Shown here piece by piece: positions 8,641 to 17,284 of a stretch of DNA of 64,000 bases. Under the pieces are notes generated by a model. It ran no database searches, was not told the DNA's origin, and worked only from the letters and a program-made list of their open reading frames with translations. The stretch's first letter is position 1. Each line of letters begins with the position of its first letter. This stretch comes from Bradyrhizobium cenepequi (GTDB lineage Bacteria; Pseudomonadota; Alphaproteobacteria; Rhizobiales; Xanthobacteraceae): assembly GCF_020329485.1 (NCBI RefSeq), contig NZ_JAGKJI010000002.1, positions 248,001 through 312,000 of the forward strand, in the 5' to 3' direction. Made by a program: the position numbers and the translations under genes.

Positions 8641-9222
8641 TCACCTGAAAATATTCAGCGCCGCGTATTGCACGAGCATGATGGTCTTGGCATCGACGAT
8701 GCGGCCGTCTGCAATCATCGCGAGCGCTTCATCGATCGACAGTTCCAGCACCTCGATGTCCTCGCCCTCATGGGCAAGGCCGCCGCCGTCGCCGATCCGC
8801 ATCGAGGAATCATATTCGGCGACGAAGAAATGCAGCTTCTCGGTCACCGAGCCCGGGCTCATGAAGGCTTCGAATACTTTGTGGACATGATGAAGCCGGT
8901 AGCCGGTTTCCTCTTCCGCCTCGGCGCGAATCCGGTTCTCCGGGGTTTCATCGTCCAGCATGCCCGCGGCCGCCTCGATCATGAGATCATCATGGCCGTT
9001 GAGGAACGGCGGCAGGCGGAATTGCCGCACCAGCACCACGCTGCGCGTTGCGAGATTGTAGGGCAGCAGCGTCGCGGCGTTGCCGCGGTCGAACACCTCG
9101 CGGTTCAGTGTCTGCCAGGCACCGTCGCTGCGGCGGTAGTCGAAGGTCACCGATTTCAGCACGTAGTGCTCGTCCGAGAGTGTGCGGACCTCCTTGACGC
9201 GGACGAGATCGGAGATGCTCAT
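8641..9222 (-). CDS. nudK: Nudix hydrolase, GDP-mannose/ADP-ribose pyrophosphatase type (NudK-like)
   Basis: The 193-residue protein resembles NudK, a Nudix enzyme that splits GDP-mannose and related sugar nucleotides. Visible features are LVRQFRLPPF, an acidic IEAAAGMLDDETPE loop and the helix RAEAEEETGY near 99-108, then SPGSVTEKLHFFVAEY. The first Glu of the classical Nudix box is shifted by one residue. A GGAGTCACTC ribosome site precedes the ATG. ADP-ribose pyrophosphatase activity is the alternative. Confidence 0.85.
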   Translation of the reverse strand: MSISDLVRVKEVRTLSDEHYVLKSVTFDYRRSDGAWQTLNREVFDRGNAATLLPYNLATRSVVLVRQFRLPPFLNGHDDLMIEAAAGMLDDETPENRIRAEAEEETGYRLHHVHKVFEAFMSPGSVTEKLHFFVAEYDSSMRIGDGGGLAHEGEDIEVLELSIDEALAMIADGRIVDAKTIMLVQYAALNIFR

Positions 9223-9234
9223 GAGTGACTCCGG

Positions 9235-9687
9235 CTACGGCGTCGGTTCGCGTCCATCGAGCCATTTGGCGTAGAAGATACGCTTCTGTTCGAAATAGCC
9301 GAGCGATTCATAGAAGTCTTGAACCTTGCTGTTGTCGGGTCGCACCATAAGCTGGATTTTTGCGATACCGCGGGCACGGAGCCAGTCTTCAGCCGCCGTT
9401 ATCATCGCCCTGCCAAAACCCTTGAAGCGGTGATCGGGATCGGACGCGACGTAGTAAACCCAGCCGCGATGGCCGTCGTGGCCAACCAGCACTGACGCGA
9501 CGATGTTGCCGTCATGACGGCCCAGCAGGACCGTCGAATTACTTTCCTTGCGCGCCAGCGCGATGTCGGAGGCCGGATCATTCCATGGCCGCGCGCTGCC
9601 GCAACGTTGCCACAGCGCGATGACGTCGCCGACGTCAGCATCTTCGATTGGCCTGATCGTCAGCGTTTCGTGGGTTGAAGCGTTCAC
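9235..9687 (-). CDS. GNAT family N-acetyltransferase (YpeA-like)
   Basis: The 150-residue protein has the GNAT fold: an N-terminal IRPIEDADVGDVIALWQ, acetyl-CoA loop VASDPDHRFKGFGRAMI at about 81-97, and a C-terminal VQDFYESLGYFEQKRIFYAKWL typical of YpeA/RimI-like enzymes. The acceptor is unknown. The GTG start at 9687 overlaps the stop of the upstream FAD oxidoreductase by GTGA, so translation is probably coupled. Confidence 0.9.
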   Translation of the reverse strand: MNASTHETLTIRPIEDADVGDVIALWQRCGSARPWNDPASDIALARKESNSTVLLGRHDGNIVASVLVGHDGHRGWVYYVASDPDHRFKGFGRAMITAAEDWLRARGIAKIQLMVRPDNSKVQDFYESLGYFEQKRIFYAKWLDGREPTP

Positions 9688-11111
9688 AGCACTTTGCCGG
9701 GATTCATGATGCCGAGCGGATCGAGCATCGCCTTGATGCTGCGCATCAGTTCGATCGCGACCCCGTCCTTGACGTCGGGCAATTCATCGCGCTTGAGCAC
9801 GCCGATGCCGTGCTCGGCCGAGATCGAGCCGCCCATCCGCAGCACGATGTCGAACACGACAGCGTTGACCTCATGCCAGCGGCTGAGGAAGTCCGCGCTG
9901 TCGGCACCGATCGGCTGGCTGACATTGTAGTGGATGTTGCCGTCGCCGAGATGGCCGAACGGCACCGGCCTTGCGCCCGGGATCAGCTTCACCACCGCTG
10001 CATTGGCCTCTTCAATAAAGGCCGGCACTGCGGCGACCGGCACCGAAATATCATGCTTGATCGAGCCGCCTTCGGGCTTCTGCGCCGCCGACATCTCGTC
10101 GCGCAATTTCCAGAACGCCTGGCGCTGGCTCAAATTGGCCGCGATCACGGCGTCGTCGACGATCCCGTCTTCCATGCCCTCGGCGAGGATCACCTCGAGC
10201 GTGTCGCGCGCGTCGTCGCGCGGCGAGGACAGCTCCATCAGCACATACCAGGGGTGCTTGCTGGCAAGCGGATCGCGGATGTCGATGCCGTGCCGGATCG
10301 AGAAATCCACCGCGATGTCGGCGAGCAGTTCGAAGCTGGTCAGGCTCCCGGCGGCTTCCGCTTGCGAGATCGACAATAGCTTCAACGCGTCCGCCGGCGA
10401 TTTCAGCCCGACAAAGGCGGTCTCGATCGCCCGCGGCTTGGGAAACAGCCTCAAGGTCGCGGCAGTGATGATGCCGAGCGTGCCCTCCGCGCCGATGAAG
10501 AGGTTGCGCAGGTCGTAGCCGGTATTGTCCTTTTTCAGTTTCGATAGTGCGTTGAGCACTCGCCCGTCGGCCAGCACCACTTCGAGCCCCAGCGCCATCT
10601 CGCGCGCCACGCCATACGCCAATGCAGCCGTGCCGCCGGCATTGGTCGAGAGGTTGCCGCCGATGGTGCAGCTTCCCTCGGCGCCGAGCGAGAGCGGAAA
10701 CAGCCGGTCGACATCGCTCGCGCGCTGCTGGGCCACCTGCAGCACCACGCCGGCTTCGCAGGTCATGGTGTTGGAGGCGGTGTCAATCTCGCGGATCTTG
10801 TCCAGCCGCCGCAGGGAGATCACGACCTCGCCATGATGCGGTGTCTGCCCGCCGACCAGGCCGGTATTGCCGCCCTGCGGCACCAGCGCGATGCGATGCT
10901 CGCTCGCGAGCCTGCAGATATCAGATACTTCCGCGGTCGAGCCCGGCCGCAGCACCAGCGGCGAGCGTCCCTGGAACAGGTTGCGCTCTTCGACCAGATA
11001 GGGCGCGATGTCGGTGGCGTCAGTCACCGCATATTTGTCGCCGACAATGGCGCGGAACTTGTCGATCAGGTCCGGCGAAAGCGGCGGTGCTGGCGGCTCT
11101 GCGATGTTCAT
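9684..11111 (-). CDS. FAD-binding oxidoreductase, D-lactate / D-2-hydroxyglutarate dehydrogenase type
   Basis: The protein has the PCMH/VAO flavin domain with VPQGGNTGLVGGQTP and SLGAEGSCTIGGNLSTNAGG, and a C-terminal FAD-linked oxidase domain with HLGDGNIHYN and SAEHGIG metal and substrate motifs. Such enzymes oxidise D-2-hydroxy acids. Both D-lactate and D-2-hydroxyglutarate are plausible. I prefer the ATG at 11111 (475 residues), though a GTG at 11126 is possible. It lies 27 bp after the Sua5 gene and overlaps the GNAT gene, forming a three-gene minus-strand group. Confidence 0.9.
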   Translation of the reverse strand: MNIAEPPAPPLSPDLIDKFRAIVGDKYAVTDATDIAPYLVEERNLFQGRSPLVLRPGSTAEVSDICRLASEHRIALVPQGGNTGLVGGQTPHHGEVVISLRRLDKIREIDTASNTMTCEAGVVLQVAQQRASDVDRLFPLSLGAEGSCTIGGNLSTNAGGTAALAYGVAREMALGLEVVLADGRVLNALSKLKKDNTGYDLRNLFIGAEGTLGIITAATLRLFPKPRAIETAFVGLKSPADALKLLSISQAEAAGSLTSFELLADIAVDFSIRHGIDIRDPLASKHPWYVLMELSSPRDDARDTLEVILAEGMEDGIVDDAVIAANLSQRQAFWKLRDEMSAAQKPEGGSIKHDISVPVAAVPAFIEEANAAVVKLIPGARPVPFGHLGDGNIHYNVSQPIGADSADFLSRWHEVNAVVFDIVLRMGGSISAEHGIGVLKRDELPDVKDGVAIELMRSIKAMLDPLGIMNPGKVL

Positions 11112-11138
11112 CCCGGTCTCTTTCACTCCGGCCGCGCT

Positions 11139-12158
11139 TCAGTCGCGGCCAACGGCTGCGCGGCGCAGCCGGTCGTTGATGGCTTCGCCCAGACCTTCAC
11201 CCGGAATGGGCATCACCGCGATCGCACGCGCGGCCTTGGTGTCGAGCGCGCGGAGATGGCCGAACAGATTGGCGGCGGCCTCGGCAAGATCGCCGCCAAC
11301 GGACAGATTCATCACGGCGGCGGCCGAATCAACCCCCGATATTCTCAAGGGCCCAAACGCCAGAAGCGCCTCTCCGGGCGCGATGCTGTCGGCGTTGAGT
11401 CGCACGCGTGTGCGCGGGGCATAGTGGGAGGCAAGCATGCCCGGCGCGAGCGGCCTGCCGCCGTCGCCCGGCGCGAGCGGCTGGCCGCTGTCGCTTTCGG
11501 CATCCGCCGGCAATTGGTCGAGCCTGTGGCCGAGCACGCGCTCGATCTCCGCGCGCGGCCGCCCGCCTGGCCGGAGCAGCGTCGCGCGCTCGAAGCAGCC
11601 GACGATGGTCGATTCGACTCCGACCTCGACCGGGCCGCCATCGACGATCAGGTCGATGCGCCCCGAAAGGTCGCTTGCGACATGCTCCGCCGTGGTCGGC
11701 GAAACGTGGCCGGACACGTTGGCGGACGGCGCCACCACTGGCCGGCCGAAGGCGCGGAGGATGTCGCGGGCGACGGGGTGGGCGGGCACGCGCACCGCGA
11801 CGGTCTCGAGCCCCGCGGTCGCGAGCTCCGCCACGGGGCAGTCTTCGGTTTTCGGCAGCACCAGCGTCAGCGGCCCCGGCCAGAACGCCTCGGCGAGCGC
11901 GGTCGCCACCATATCGAACCGGGCGATCCGCCGTGCAGCAGTGAGATCGCCGACATGCGCGATCAGGGGATTGAACGCCGGCCGCCCCTTGGCCTGGTAG
12001 AGGTGAGCGATCGCGGCCGCATTGGTGGCGTCGGCGCCGAGCCCGTAGACGGTCTCGGTCGGGAACGCCACCAGGCCGCCTCCTGCGAGCGCGCCGGCGG
12101 CCGCCGCGGTCGCGGCTGTTCCGGCCGGCAGGATCCGGGTTTCCAGGCTGGTTTCCAC
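11139..12158 (-). CDS. L-threonylcarbamoyladenylate synthase (Sua5/YwlC/TsaC family)
   Basis: This enzyme makes threonylcarbamoyl-AMP from threonine, bicarbonate and ATP for the t6A modification of tRNAs that read ANN codons. The protein has FPTETVYGLGADA, KGRPAFNPLIAHV and APSANVSG. It also has the extra C-terminal Sua5 domain (SHYAPRTRVRLN onward), so it is the long Sua5 form, not the short TsaC. The GTG at 12158 is my start (339 residues). A TTG at 12176 is also in frame but has no ribosome site. Confidence 0.92.
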   Translation of the reverse strand: METSLETRILPAGTAATAAAAGALAGGGLVAFPTETVYGLGADATNAAAIAHLYQAKGRPAFNPLIAHVGDLTAARRIARFDMVATALAEAFWPGPLTLVLPKTEDCPVAELATAGLETVAVRVPAHPVARDILRAFGRPVVAPSANVSGHVSPTTAEHVASDLSGRIDLIVDGGPVEVGVESTIVGCFERATLLRPGGRPRAEIERVLGHRLDQLPADAESDSGQPLAPGDGGRPLAPGMLASHYAPRTRVRLNADSIAPGEALLAFGPLRISGVDSAAAVMNLSVGGDLAEAAANLFGHLRALDTKAARAIAVMPIPGEGLGEAINDRLRRAAVGRD

Positions 12159-12227
12159 TGTGACTAAAATCCTCAAATGCGCTGCTTGCGGTTACCCAAG
12201 CCCGACGCTATAAGCCGCGTTCTTAGT

Positions 12228-12304
12228 CGGAGTGTGGCTCAGCCCGGTAGAGCACTGCGTTCGGGACGCAGGGGTCGCAGGTTCGAATCCTGCCACTCCG
12301 ACCA
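12228..12304 (+). tRNA. tRNA-Pro, anticodon CGG
   Basis: The 77-nt cloverleaf has acceptor CGGAGTG paired with CACTCCG, D-arm GCTC..GAGC, anticodon stem CTGCG/CGCAG with loop TTCGGGA (anticodon CGG), T-arm GCAGG-TTCGAAT-CCTGC, discriminator A and an encoded CCA at 12302-12304. It reads the proline codon CCG, which is common in this GC-rich genome. Confidence 0.97.
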
Positions 12305-12431
12305 TTAGTTTCAAGTACTTATAGTTTCGATATCCTGGCTGCACAACGTAATGGCCTGTTGCACGGCGGATGGGCCGCGATTTCGGACAGTTTCCAGACG
12401 CTGGTGGCGCGATTCGGCGCGGCCGCCGCAG

Positions 12432-13637
12432 TCACTCTGCGGGCTGCGGCGTGGCGAGCTCGCGCCGGCGCAACGTGGCGAGCGAGAGTGCGAGAGCGCC
12501 GAGCGCGCACAAGGAGATCGTCGCGACCATCGGCCGCGCGGTGCCATCGAAGAACAGGCTGACGATCACGATCATCAGACCGCCCGTCACCATCTGTAGG
12601 GTACCGCCCAGCGCCGATGCCATGCCGGCGATCGGGCCGTGCTCCTCCAGCGCCAGCACCATGGTCGAGGGGATTACGAGCCCCATGGCGGCGAAGCCCA
12701 GGAACAGCAGCACCATCATCACTGCAAGACTATCGATGCCGGCGAGGTTGAGGGCGAGCAGAAGCGTGGTGAACAGCGCATAGGCCGCCGTCGCCGCAAT
12801 CACCACCCGGCCCATGCCGTAGCGCTGGCCGAGCCTTGCTGCAAACTGCGAGGCACCGATAAAGCCGAAGGCGTTGATCGAAAACGCGAAGCTGAAGGTG
12901 GTTGGCGATAGGCCGTAATGGTCGATATAGACGAAGGAAGAGCTCGCCAGAAACGCGAAGAAGCTCGCCATGCCGAGCCCACCGATGAAGGTGAGGCCGA
13001 GGAAGTGCCAGTGCCGCAGCAATTGCCCGAAGCTTTCCAGCACATGGTGCATGCTCACGTCGACGCGCTCGTGCGCGGGCCGCGTTTCCGGCAGGTGCAG
13101 CGCCATCAGGATGAAGGCCAGCACCGCGACGATGGTGACTGCCACGAAGACGGCGCGCCAGCCGAACGGCACGATCAACGCGCTGCCGCCGAGCGGCGCA
13201 AGGATTGGCGAGACGCTCAGCACCAGCATCACCAGCGCCATCAGTTGCGTCGCCTCGATGCCGGTGTGCAGGTCGCGGATGATGGCGCGCGGAATCACCA
13301 TCACCGACGAGGCGCCGATGCCCTGCACGAACCGGAAGGCGATCAGCCAGCCGACGCTAGGCGAAAGAGCGCACCCGATCGAGCCGATGATGAACAGCGT
13401 CAGGCCGACATAGAGGGGCGGCTTGCGGCCGGCCATGTCGGAGATCGGGCCGTAGACGATCTGGCAGATGCCGAAGGCGACGAAGAACACCATCAAGGTC
13501 ATCTGCGTCGCCGCCGTCGAGGCGTTCAGGTCATGCGCGATGGTCGGCAGCGCCGGTAGGTACATGTCGATGGCGAATGGGCCGACCGCCGACAGCAGGC
13601 CGAGCACAACGGCGTTCTTGGTATAGGTCGAAACCAT
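12432..13637 (-). CDS. MFS multidrug efflux transporter, Bcr/CflA family
   Basis: The 401-residue protein has about 12 hydrophobic segments. It carries the Bcr/CflA hallmarks FAIDMYLPALPTIAHDL near the N-terminus, the loop YGPISDMAGRKPPLYVG (MFS motif A) and FVQGIGASSVMVIPRAIIRD (motif C region). These inner-membrane proton antiporters export drugs such as bicyclomycin and small metabolites. It is a single gene, with a large gene-poor stretch upstream. A second family member is at 29182-30429. Confidence 0.93.
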   Translation of the reverse strand: MVSTYTKNAVVLGLLSAVGPFAIDMYLPALPTIAHDLNASTAATQMTLMVFFVAFGICQIVYGPISDMAGRKPPLYVGLTLFIIGSIGCALSPSVGWLIAFRFVQGIGASSVMVIPRAIIRDLHTGIEATQLMALVMLVLSVSPILAPLGGSALIVPFGWRAVFVAVTIVAVLAFILMALHLPETRPAHERVDVSMHHVLESFGQLLRHWHFLGLTFIGGLGMASFFAFLASSSFVYIDHYGLSPTTFSFAFSINAFGFIGASQFAARLGQRYGMGRVVIAATAAYALFTTLLLALNLAGIDSLAVMMVLLFLGFAAMGLVIPSTMVLALEEHGPIAGMASALGGTLQMVTGGLMIVIVSLFFDGTARPMVATISLCALGALALSLATLRRRELATPQPAE

Positions 13638-14450
13638 GAGGGCTGACTTCCAGGGGACTCGTATTCAGACGATCGGCGTTGATGCGCGCGTCAAAAATGC
13701 GATCATCCGCCGTTCGAAATATTGATAGCGGGTGACGCCTGCCGTGCACGCGGTCGGGGGTTGCGGCAGGTCGAGTGGCGCATGTGCTGGGAAATGTGGG
13801 GTGCCGTATCCGTCTTGGAAGATGACCGACGTGAAGCGCCGATGATCGCGGACATGGATGTCATGGAGTGCGTCCTTCGTGCAACAGTTCGTCGAGTCAG
13901 TCGAAAGGCGCGGTCCTGCCGAGTAAGCGATCAGCGCGCTGGATCGCTCCCGCCGCCTCTCGTTCCTGACCTGTTCGCTGATCTCCTCAAACGATTTTCC
14001 ACTGAGCTACGCTAGTCAGGCAGCACGCAAGCCACTGAGGGAAATTGTCGAAATCGCGCTCCGCGAGGAGGGCTTGCGGGGGCGGAATGGCTCGGCCAGC
14101 ACCAGCCATATCCGCCGATGGCTGCATATCGAAGCAGTATTTGTTTTGCCCGGCGTCCCCATCATTTGTCTCGCCACCTTGGCGGGTAGGCCCGCACCGG
14201 CCCGCGCTCTGTTGGAAAGGACAATTTGATGCCAAACCTCATTTACCGCGTCATCTGATTCATTTGTCCAGCGCGTCAACGACGCCAGGTTCGCGGACCG
14301 GCCTGCGCCAGGCGATTGCGGCACGGCGGTCACCGGCACCATCGATGACGCTCTTCCGGCTCAATAGTTTTGACAAAGGATTGAGGTAATCATGAAGCCA
14401 TTCTCGACATCATGCATTCAAGTTCGCCGCATTACCTTCGCCCGATCGGC
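13638..14450. other. Gene-poor stretch (about 810 bp)
   Basis: No convincing gene was found. From the TAA near 13922 to a TGA at about 14228 the plus strand stays open for roughly 100 codons and contains a protein-like run (LREIVEIALREEGLRG), but no start codon with a ribosome site was seen and no family recognised. It may be a gene remnant. The left part must hold the promoter of the MFS gene. Confidence 0.5.
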
Positions 14451-15770
14451 TCACCCACGGCCTCCATTCCCCTTGGCGCGACGCAGCAGCTCCACCACTT
14501 CGCGGTCCGAGGTCTGGTTGAAGTCCCGGTAGTGCATGCCGACTGCAAAGAACGATTCGGGTGTCATCAGGCAAATGATTTCATCGGCCTCCGCCTTCAG
14601 GCTCTCGAGCGTGTCGCGCGGAGCGACTGGCACTGCGAGCACCAGCCGGCGCACCCCCACCCTGGAGAGCGCCTTGAGCACGGCCCTCATCGTTCCGCCG
14701 GTTGCGATGCCGTCGTCGATCACGATCACGGTGCGGTCGGCAATGTCGACGGGTGGCTCGCTGTCGCGATAGAGGCGGCGCCGCCGCTCGATCTCGGCTA
14801 GCTGGCGCGATGTCTCGGCCTTGAGATAGTCGGCGCCGGGCTCGATGGCGCGAACGATCTCGTCGTTCATTACCACCTGCGCCTTGGCGCCGTCGACCAC
14901 CGCGCCCAGCCCAAGCTCTTCGTGTCCGGGCGCACCGATCTTGCGCACCAGCACGACATCGAGCGGCGCGTTCAGCGCCTGCGCGACCTCGAATGCGACC
15001 GGCACGCCGCCACGCGGCAGCGCCAGCACCACCGGGTTGTCGTTCCCAAACTTCGCGAGAGCCGTCACGAGCCGGCGTCCTGCCTCGCGCCGGTCGGCGA
15101 AGACCCATTCGTCGGACGTTCCTGGCAGAGGCGATGACAGGAACTGGCGGAACCAGCGTCTCGCGTGCTCGATGACCTCCTCGAGCGCGCCCGGTTCTTC
15201 GAACAGGTGAGTGGCCCGCGGCACGATGACGAAATTCTTTTCGCAGGAGAGCTCATCGAAGGCGGCACGGTTGAGCGGAATGACCGGCAAGTCGGCGCCT
15301 CCCACGATCAATTGCGTCGGCGCGGTGACGGCGCGCAGCGCCGTGCCGGCGAGATCGGGCCGTCCGCCGCGCGAGACCATCGCGCCGACATTCTGCCGTT
15401 CGGCCGCCGCCACCAGAGCAGCCGCGGCCCCAGTGCTTGCGCCGAAATAGCCGACGGGAAGCATCGCGAATTCGGGCCTGGCATGAACCCAGTCCGTGGC
15501 CTCGGCAAGCCGTGACGCCAGCAGGCCGATATCGAAGACATTGCTGCGGTCGCGCTCTTCCTGTTCGCTGAGGAGATCAAGCAGCAGGGTAGCGAAACCT
15601 GCCGCGCGTAGTCCCGCTGCCACCTGATTGTTGCGCGGGCTGTTGCGGCCACTGCCGCTGCCATGCGCGAAGACCACGATGGCAGTCGCGCCCTTAGGCA
15701 CGCCCAGTATGCCGGCGAGATGATGCGGACCAATGCTGACGTCGCTGATCTGCTCTGGTCCGCTCGTCAT
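14451..15770 (-). CDS. Fusion: alpha/beta hydrolase plus phosphoribosyltransferase
   Basis: The 439-residue protein joins two enzymes. Residues 1-210 are a dienelactone-hydrolase-like alpha/beta hydrolase with AHGSGSGRNSPRN, nucleophile Ser112 (GASTG), Asp160 (GGADLPV) and His188 (ATHLFEE). Residues 225-435 are a phosphoribosyltransferase-like domain with LPRGGVPVAFEVA and the PRPP loop VIVIDDGIATGGT at 348-360. Both active sites look intact. The PRTase part is of the stress-associated type often found next to, or fused with, such hydrolases. Substrates are unknown. The start overlaps a 39-residue upstream ORF by ATGA. Confidence 0.9.
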   Translation of the reverse strand: MTSGPEQISDVSIGPHHLAGILGVPKGATAIVVFAHGSGSGRNSPRNNQVAAGLRAAGFATLLLDLLSEQEERDRSNVFDIGLLASRLAEATDWVHARPEFAMLPVGYFGASTGAAAALVAAAERQNVGAMVSRGGRPDLAGTALRAVTAPTQLIVGGADLPVIPLNRAAFDELSCEKNFVIVPRATHLFEEPGALEEVIEHARRWFRQFLSSPLPGTSDEWVFADRREAGRRLVTALAKFGNDNPVVLALPRGGVPVAFEVAQALNAPLDVVLVRKIGAPGHEELGLGAVVDGAKAQVVMNDEIVRAIEPGADYLKAETSRQLAEIERRRRLYRDSEPPVDIADRTVIVIDDGIATGGTMRAVLKALSRVGVRRLVLAVPVAPRDTLESLKAEADEIICLMTPESFFAVGMHYRDFNQTSDREVVELLRRAKGNGGRG

Positions 15771-15886
15771 GATCGGAATCCGAATGGACAGAGGTCGGGC
15801 AAGTGCTCACGCGCCGCGCGGAGGAGATCGATGCGCTTGCGGTCGCTGCTCTCGCGGACGCGCTCGGCAGCAGGGGAGAGGGCCAT
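15767..15886 (-). CDS. Small ORF (39 aa) coupled to hydrolase-PRTase
   Basis: The ATG at 15886 is preceded by AAGGGA at a suitable distance. The product is 39 residues, charged and helical (MALSPAAERVRESSDRKR, then IDLLRAAREHLPDL). Its TGA overlaps the ATG of the fusion gene (ATGA at 15767-15770), the arrangement expected for translational coupling. It resembles no family I know. It could be a real micro-protein or a leader that sets translation of the fusion gene. Confidence 0.45.
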   Translation of the reverse strand: MALSPAAERVRESSDRKRIDLLRAAREHLPDLCPFGFRS

Positions 15887-16096
15887 GCTGGGTTCCCTTG
15901 GTGTTTGTTGGTTCAGCGCGCCAACATCGCACAGCGGCAGACCGGTCCCGCGGCTGAGAGACGCATTTGGTAATTTTCAACTGGCAATTTTCAACGCAAC
16001 TCATCCCGCAGCCGGACGTTCCTCCTCATCGCCGCTCGCAGTCGAAGCGTGCAGCGGGTGGAACAGGATCCTCGATCAAAGTTGCAGGAGAAGAGG

Positions 16097-16525
16097 ATGC
16101 AAGTTCGAGAAATCATGCGACCCGACGTCGAGATCACCGATCCAAACATGTCGATCGGGGATGCAGCGCGCAAGATGCGGGCCGACAACATAGGTTCGCT
16201 ACCGGTCGGCGAGAATAACCGGTTGATTGGGATGGTGACTGACCGCGACATCGTCGTGCGCGCCGTCGCCGACAACCGCGCCGCGGGCAACACAGCGGTG
16301 CGCGAGGTCATGTCCGAAGGCGTCAGCTACTGCTTTGACGATGATGATGCGGAGGCCGCGGCCCAGGTGATGGCCAAGCATCAGGTGCGCAGGCTTCCCG
16401 TGCTCAATCGCGACAAGCGCATGGTCGGCGTGATCGCGCTTGCCGATCTCGGCCGCTCAAAAGGCGGCGCCGCGCAGGATGCGCTGCAGGGCATTTCCGA
16501 GATGACGGACAAGGAGCGTCGCTGA
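16097..16525 (+). CDS. CBS-domain protein (two CBS repeats)
   Basis: The 142-residue protein consists of a CBS pair: MQVREIMRPDVEITDP to VRAVADN, then VREVMSEGVSYCFDDDDAEAA to MVGVIALADLG. CBS pairs bind adenine nucleotides and act as energy or redox sensors. Stand-alone versions like this usually regulate partners in trans. The start at 16097 is chosen because AGGAG lies just upstream. An in-frame ATG at 16049 has none. It is followed by a PEBP gene 59 bp downstream. Confidence 0.92.
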   Translation: MQVREIMRPDVEITDPNMSIGDAARKMRADNIGSLPVGENNRLIGMVTDRDIVVRAVADNRAAGNTAVREVMSEGVSYCFDDDDAEAAAQVMAKHQVRRLPVLNRDKRMVGVIALADLGRSKGGAAQDALQGISEMTDKERR

Positions 16526-16584
16526 GGGTTTGCGTTCCAAGCCAGCAAGAAGCTTCCTGATGCTGAAGCCGCAGGAGTGATCGC

Positions 16585-17049
16585 ATGACATTCAACTTGA
16601 AAAGCCCCGCCTTTGCGGATGGCAAGACGATCCCGCAAAAATACACGGCTGACGGTGAAAATCTGTCACCGCCGCTCGAATGGTCGGACCCGCCTGCAGG
16701 AACCAGGAGTTTTGTGCTCATTGTGGAGGATCCCGACGCGCCCTCTGGAACCTTCCGCCACTGGGGTCTCTACAACATCATGGGCGAGCGAACATTGCTT
16801 CCGGAAGGCGTGGGCCGCGGCCCCAAGACAGAGCGCCTCGGCAAGGGCGTGAACGATTTTGGCGAACAGCGCTATGGCGGACCGGCGCCGCCCAAGGGGC
16901 ATGGCACCCATCACTATCACTTCAAGCTCGCCGCACTCGACGTTGAAGAACTCTCCCGGGCGCCCAACATGCCGGTCGCCGACATCTGGAGCGCGGCGGA
17001 AAAGCACATGCTCGGGCAGGCGGAGCTGATCGGAACCTATAGCCGGTAG
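16585..17049 (+). CDS. YbhB/YbcL family Raf kinase inhibitor-like protein (PEBP)
   Basis: The 154-residue protein has the PEBP fold signature: FKSP-like NLKSPAFADG, PQKYTADGENLSPPLEW, DPDAPSGTFRHWGLYNI and GTHHYHFKLAALD around the ligand pocket. Bacterial members are small cytosolic proteins of uncertain role. Here it follows a CBS-domain gene on the same strand, so a shared transcript is likely. It ends in a probable terminator at 17153-17183. Confidence 0.93.
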   Translation: MTFNLKSPAFADGKTIPQKYTADGENLSPPLEWSDPPAGTRSFVLIVEDPDAPSGTFRHWGLYNIMGERTLLPEGVGRGPKTERLGKGVNDFGEQRYGGPAPPKGHGTHHYHFKLAALDVEELSRAPNMPVADIWSAAEKHMLGQAELIGTYSR

Positions 17050-17152
17050 CTGCAAAAAAATTCTTGTAACGCCCGGAACGTCGGATACCGATACGCGTTC
17101 TGCACGTAAGTGAGCGGTACAAAAGGAAGTCCAACCAGGTACCGTTCACGAG

Positions 17153-17183
17153 CCCCGTCAGTTTACTAAGGTAACTGGCGGGG
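17153..17183 (+). terminator. Stem-loop terminator
   Basis: CCCCGTCAGTT pairs with AACTGGCGGGG (one G-U pair) around a nine-base loop, followed by TCTCTATTT. It lies about 100 bp past the PEBP stop and 100 bp before the convergent AMP nucleosidase stop, so it may serve both strands. Confidence 0.65.
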
Positions 17184-17284
17184 TCTCTATTTGCCAGCAG
17201 TTCCGCCCTCCTTCACAGCCATCCCCCACATCAGGCCCGCTTATGGGCGGAAGATCGCGCTCGGCCGCGCAAAAGTCTGTCGTG

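Noticed and set aside
12228..12304. tRNA-Pro as an integration site for a genomic island
   Set aside because: No integrase gene follows, and I saw no second copy of the tRNA 3' end in the window.
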